Positions 6,591 to 8,591 of a stretch of DNA of 8,591 nt are shown here, in pieces; within the stretch, counting starts at the first letter, position 1; each line of letters opens with the position of its first letter. The translations under genes and the position numbers were made by a program. Source of the stretch: Lysobacteraceae bacterium (lineage in GTDB: Bacteria > Pseudomonadota > Gammaproteobacteria > Xanthomonadales > Xanthomonadaceae); assembly GCA_017990865.1 (NCBI GenBank), contig JAGNNB010000117.1, positions 1 through 8,591 of the forward strand, written 5' to 3'. The notes below the pieces were generated by a model. The model was not told where the DNA came from, made no database searches, and saw only the letters and a program-made list of their open reading frames with translations.

Positions 6591-8123
6591 ATGCAAGAGA
6601 ACACATCGCAACACCCGACCCATCGAAACACGCGCCGAAACGCGGGTTCATGGACCGTTGCCGCCCGACGCTTCGCGCTGGCGGCATTGCTCGCATTGCC
6701 CGCCGTCGCACAGGCCGGCACAGGTTTATTCACCGTGACCCAGCAGACGCTGCCCAATGGGGTCAAATACAGGCTTGGCGTGTTGTCCGACGCGAACAAG
6801 TACCTCTACAACGGTTGCCCGTCCTACAACACGCTGCCTTACGTGGTGGTGGCGGTGGGTGGCCTCGGCTATCTCACGAGCGGCTCGACAGGCGAAACCG
6901 GCTTTTACGAAGGCAAATTGGGGAATATGGTTTCGAAACTGAAGCTGAGCCCCAAATGCACTCGGGTCGTCAGCGTCGAGACCACGGGTTGGTCGATGTT
7001 CGACTACCCCATGGGCGCCAACGACTTGCCGGCGGAGCCGGCGGGCGCCGATTACTGGGTGAATCTGCCTCTGCGCCGTTCCGCTTCGTTCATGCGCGCC
7101 GTGGCGATCAACCTTCAAAGCAAGCCCGAATTCAGCGCGGCGCCGCACTGGTACTTGCAGGGCGGAAGCGCGTCTTCGCTGCATACGGCGAAATTGCTCG
7201 ATGTGTACCGCACGAATACAGACGCCAACAATTCCGGCTTCGTATTTCCGGTGGCCGTGGCGCTCGAGTCGCTGCCCAATTCCGGCAACATCTGGAATGG
7301 CTGCCGCTATTCCGTCGATAACAGCACGGTGAAAAACGTGCTCAACATCGTCTACGGGCCGATCTTCGGTTACGTCGCCGGGAACGGCACGACCGTCACC
7401 GCATGCGCGAACATCATCGCCAACCCCGGCGCGCACAACTGGAAATTCTTCACCGGCGTCGGCTTGTCGAGGTATCTCAACAGCGGCCGCAAGATCAACA
7501 TCATCGATGGCGCGAACGATGCGATCTACAAAGACGGCACGAACTCGCTCCCCGACAGTTGGACGATGGACAAGCTGTTGCTGGATTTCGCCGCGGTCAC
7601 CGGCAAATGCAGCGGCCAGCCGTTCCAGAACACGAGCGATCTCGCCGCCGTGAACACCTCGCGCACGTATCAGTGCGAGCAGAACCTGTTCGTCAGGTTG
7701 TATCAGAACGGCGGCCATGGTCCGGTCGATCTCGTGCCGAACGCGTCCACCGATCTCGCGCAGTGGGCGTTGGTGCCGGGCGATGTACGCGGCGTGATCG
7801 ACGGCGTGTCGAACAACATCATCTACGGGTGGGCCTGTTCCTACGGCAGCCGGACCTCGGTCTCCGTGCATGTGTACCTCGGCGGTTCCGCCGGCGCGGG
7901 GACCATGATCGGCGCTTACCCGGCCGCGAACTCGAGCGAGCCTGCGGTCGCCGCCGCCTGCGGTTCCAGCGGCACGGCGTATCGTTTCGCGATCCCGTTG
8001 AGCTACAGCACGCGCATGGCGCATAACGGCAAGAAGATCTACATCCACGCGATCCACCCGACCGGCGGCTCCCCGAACTGGTTGATCAACAACTCCGGCG
8101 TCTTCTCGGTGCCGGTGCCGTAA
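6591..8123 (+). CDS. Secreted putative alpha/beta-hydrolase (esterase-like) with C-terminal GWAC beta-domain
   Basis: I do not recognise a named family for this 510-residue protein. The N-terminus has a long basic n-region (1-27), a hydrophobic core (FALAALLALPAVA) and AQA|G at 42/43, a standard Sec signal peptidase I site. The RR pair does not fit the Tat consensus. The mature region up to ~390 has an alpha/beta-hydrolase-like order: YVVVAVGGLG (84-93), a small-x-Ser-x-small elbow GGSAS with S193, KINIIDGANDAIY with D310 (or D306) after a strand, and QNGGHGP with H376. An extracellular esterase or depolymerase-like hydrolase is the best guess. Eight cysteines (76, 123, 238, 272, 340, 362, 416, 457) are all in the mature part, an even number suiting disulfides in an exported protein. 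Residues ~396-510 form a beta-rich module with GVIDGVSNNIIYGWAC and a paired second cysteine, like modules on other secreted proteins. The gene has its own terminator and looks monocistronic. Confidence 0.8.
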   Translation: MQENTSQHPTHRNTRRNAGSWTVAARRFALAALLALPAVAQAGTGLFTVTQQTLPNGVKYRLGVLSDANKYLYNGCPSYNTLPYVVVAVGGLGYLTSGSTGETGFYEGKLGNMVSKLKLSPKCTRVVSVETTGWSMFDYPMGANDLPAEPAGADYWVNLPLRRSASFMRAVAINLQSKPEFSAAPHWYLQGGSASSLHTAKLLDVYRTNTDANNSGFVFPVAVALESLPNSGNIWNGCRYSVDNSTVKNVLNIVYGPIFGYVAGNGTTVTACANIIANPGAHNWKFFTGVGLSRYLNSGRKINIIDGANDAIYKDGTNSLPDSWTMDKLLLDFAAVTGKCSGQPFQNTSDLAAVNTSRTYQCEQNLFVRLYQNGGHGPVDLVPNASTDLAQWALVPGDVRGVIDGVSNNIIYGWACSYGSRTSVSVHVYLGGSAGAGTMIGAYPAANSSEPAVAAACGSSGTAYRFAIPLSYSTRMAHNGKKIYIHAIHPTGGSPNWLINNSGVFSVPVP

Positions 8124-8154
8124 CGGCGGGTTCGCGCTCTGCCACGCGAAAGCG

Positions 8155-8183
8155 GATACCCGCCCGGGTTTCGGGCGGGTATC
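8155..8183 (+). terminator. Strong terminator hairpin after the secreted hydrolase gene
   Basis: GATACCCGCCCG (8155-8166) pairs perfectly over 12 bp with CGGGCGGGTATC (8172-8183) around a five-base loop GGTTT. It begins 31 bases after the TAA stop. The following bases (TCTCGCTTCGG) are only weakly T-rich. Stem strength and position make it the most convincing terminator in the window, isolating the hydrolase gene from the downstream sigma factor gene. It may work in both directions. Confidence 0.8.
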
Positions 8184-8464
8184 TCGCTTCGGTCGTCGGT
8201 TCCATCGGGGCTGCCTCCCGTCGAACCGCACCATGTCCTTCGGCACTGGCGGAAATACCGCACCGATTTCAAACTGAAATCGTTAAGAATCAATCGACTA
8301 CGGCAATTTCGTTGAGCCGATCCGCAGCGACGATGACCGCCGCCGCTGGATATCTCCGTGTTCCAGGCGGCTCGGTTCGGTCTCACGACAGGGTGCCGAT
8401 TGCCGTTATCGGCGTTGCTTCTAACCGAGATGAATCGCGACTGTTGACGAATTCAGAACACTGA
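8184..8464. other. Noncoding spacer with lower GC
   Basis: This stretch between the terminator and the rpoH-type promoter region has no ORF with a plausible start and coding bias. Base composition is visibly more AT-rich than the flanking genes. It contains an 8-bp dyad at 8264-8282 (listed separately) and a weaker one, GCCGAT/ATCGGC, at 8395-8413. A small RNA gene or an upstream regulatory region is possible, but nothing specific can be called. Confidence 0.5.
8264..8282. repeat. AT-rich operator-like dyad
   Basis: CGATTTCA (8264-8271) and TGAAATCG (8275-8282) form a perfect 8-bp inverted repeat separated by AAC. The composition is far more AT-rich than the surrounding genome, and no T-run follows. 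It looks more like a protein binding site than a terminator, but I cannot match it to a known regulator. Confidence 0.45.
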
Positions 8465-8492
8465 GGAACTTTTCACCCGCTTAGCACTCGAA
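8465..8492 (+). promoter_or_regulatory. Sigma-E (RpoE)-type promoter upstream of probable rpoH
   Basis: GGAACTT at 8465-8471, followed by the TTC extension usual for this class, is an exact match to the E. coli sigma-E -35 element. After a 16-base spacer comes TCGAA (8488-8492), one base from TCAAA. Predicted transcription start is near 8499, giving a leader of about 20 bases. E. coli rpoH is known to have a sigma-E promoter (P3), so the element fits the gene call. Confidence 0.6.
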
Positions 8493-8507
8493 GTCCCCGA
8501 CTGCTAA
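8481..8507. promoter_or_regulatory. CIRCE operator (HrcA binding site)
   Basis: The left arm TTAGCACTC (8481-8489) is a perfect CIRCE half-site. After exactly nine bases comes GACTGCTAA (8499-8507), which differs from the consensus GAGTGCTAA at one position. Consensus CIRCE is TTAGCACTC-N9-GAGTGCTAA and is bound by the heat-shock repressor HrcA. The dyad extends one more pair (C8480/G8508). It overlaps the -10 region of the sigma-E-type promoter and both elements of the sigma-70-like one, so a bound repressor would block both. Confidence 0.85.
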
Positions 8508-8510
8508 GAT
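8481..8510 (+). promoter_or_regulatory. Sigma-70-like promoter embedded in the CIRCE element
   Basis: TTAGCA (8481-8486; four of six to TTGACA) and TAAGAT (8505-8510) are separated by 18 bases. Promoters built into CIRCE arms are known from other heat-shock operons. The predicted start would be about 8517-8521, leaving almost no leader before ATG 8521. Both hexamers are imperfect, so this call is tentative. Confidence 0.4.
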
Positions 8511-8520
8511 CGCTCCCACT

Positions 8521-8591
8521 ATGACCCAGACGACCATGACGACTGCTTTGGTGTCCCACAACCTGCCGGTGCCCAGCGCCCTCGGTTCGCT
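8521..8591 (+). CDS. rpoH: Probable RNA polymerase sigma-32 factor RpoH, N-terminal fragment (3'-truncated by the window)
   Basis: Only 23 full codons are present: MTQTTMTTALVSHNLPVPSA then LGS, with the next codon beginning CT (Leu). The LPVPSALGSL pattern resembles, from memory, the N-termini of Xanthomonadaceae RpoH proteins, just before the conserved region (D/E)AYI. Sigma-32 directs RNA polymerase to heat-shock genes. The call is strengthened by the upstream CIRCE operator and sigma-E-type promoter, both heat- or envelope-stress elements. No clear Shine-Dalgarno precedes ATG 8521, and ATG 8536 is an alternative start that also lacks one. With so few residues another heat-shock gene cannot be excluded. 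In many gammaproteobacteria rpoH follows ftsE-ftsX, which are not upstream here. Confidence 0.6.
   Translation, partial: MTQTTMTTALVSHNLPVPSALGS

Noticed and set aside
6663..6690. Tat signal (RR before FALAAL) in the secreted hydrolase
   Set aside because: The pattern is ARRFAL, lacking the consensus residues around the twin arginine; a Sec signal explains it better.
6726..8246. 506-codon open frame on the - strand across the secreted hydrolase gene
   Set aside because: It runs through the terminator hairpin and has a biased Arg/Val/Asp/His composition. The + strand gene has a ribosome site, signal peptide and catalytic-like motifs.
8395..8413. GCCGAT/ATCGGC hairpin as a terminator
   Set aside because: Only 6 bp, no T-run and no gene ending just before it; expected by chance in GC-rich DNA.
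8444..8473. TTGACG as a sigma-70 -35 element for rpoH
   Set aside because: With 16-18 base spacers the -10 positions read GAACTT, AACTTT or ACTTTT, none resembling TATAAT.
1..8591. CRISPR array, insertion sequence, tRNA or attachment site
   Set aside because: No regularly spaced repeats, transposase motifs, terminal inverted repeats or tRNA cloverleaf sequence were seen on either strand.

Overview
The window is GC-rich with strongly GC3-biased codons. The truncated gene at its right edge looks like a gammaproteobacterial rpoH. Together these suggest a Xanthomonadaceae/Lysobacteraceae-type bacterium (Lysobacter or a relative); this is an inference from composition and recognised proteins, not from a marker gene. 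All supported genes lie on the + strand. Many long antisense ORFs are by-products of the high GC content. I see no tRNA, rRNA, CRISPR array, insertion sequence or integrase.

Region 1 (1-6342) is a tightly packed operon matching the E. coli yehL-yehM-yehP-yehQ arrangement. It holds the C-terminal tail of a protein that by context is the YehL-type MoxR AAA+ ATPase (1-219), a DUF5682/YehM-like protein (253-2826), a von Willebrand A protein with an intact MIDAS motif (2823-3941, ATGA overlap with the previous gene), and a SWIM zinc-finger protein (4006-6342). MoxR ATPases commonly work with VWA adaptor proteins as chaperone-like remodelling machines (RavA-ViaA, NorQ-NorD, CbbQ-CbbO). The likely picture is an ATPase + VWA adaptor pair with a large, possibly enzymatic DUF5682 partner and a SWIM subunit that could contact nucleic acid or protein. 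The substrate is unknown, and this is the best candidate here for a poorly described system. My reading of the DUF5682 N-terminus is that it carries the signature motifs of the TraB/EreA/ChaN (TIKI) putative metallohydrolase superfamily.

Region 2 (6343-8183) is a separate single-gene unit. A short spacer with candidate hairpins precedes a secreted 510-residue protein (6591-8123). It has a Sec signal peptide, an alpha/beta-hydrolase-like Ser/Asp/His pattern with a non-canonical GGSAS nucleophile elbow, eight cysteines and a C-terminal beta-rich GWAC domain. A 12-bp perfect terminator hairpin closes the unit at 8155-8183.

Region 3 (8184-8591) is a noncoding stretch with visibly lower GC, leading into the first 23 codons of a probable rpoH (heat-shock sigma factor). 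Within the last 60 bases before its start codon lie a near-perfect CIRCE operator (HrcA binding site), a sigma-E-type promoter (GGAACTT-N16-TCGAA) and a sigma-70-like promoter, all overlapping. This would place rpoH under combined HrcA and sigma-E control and is the strongest regulatory observation in the window.
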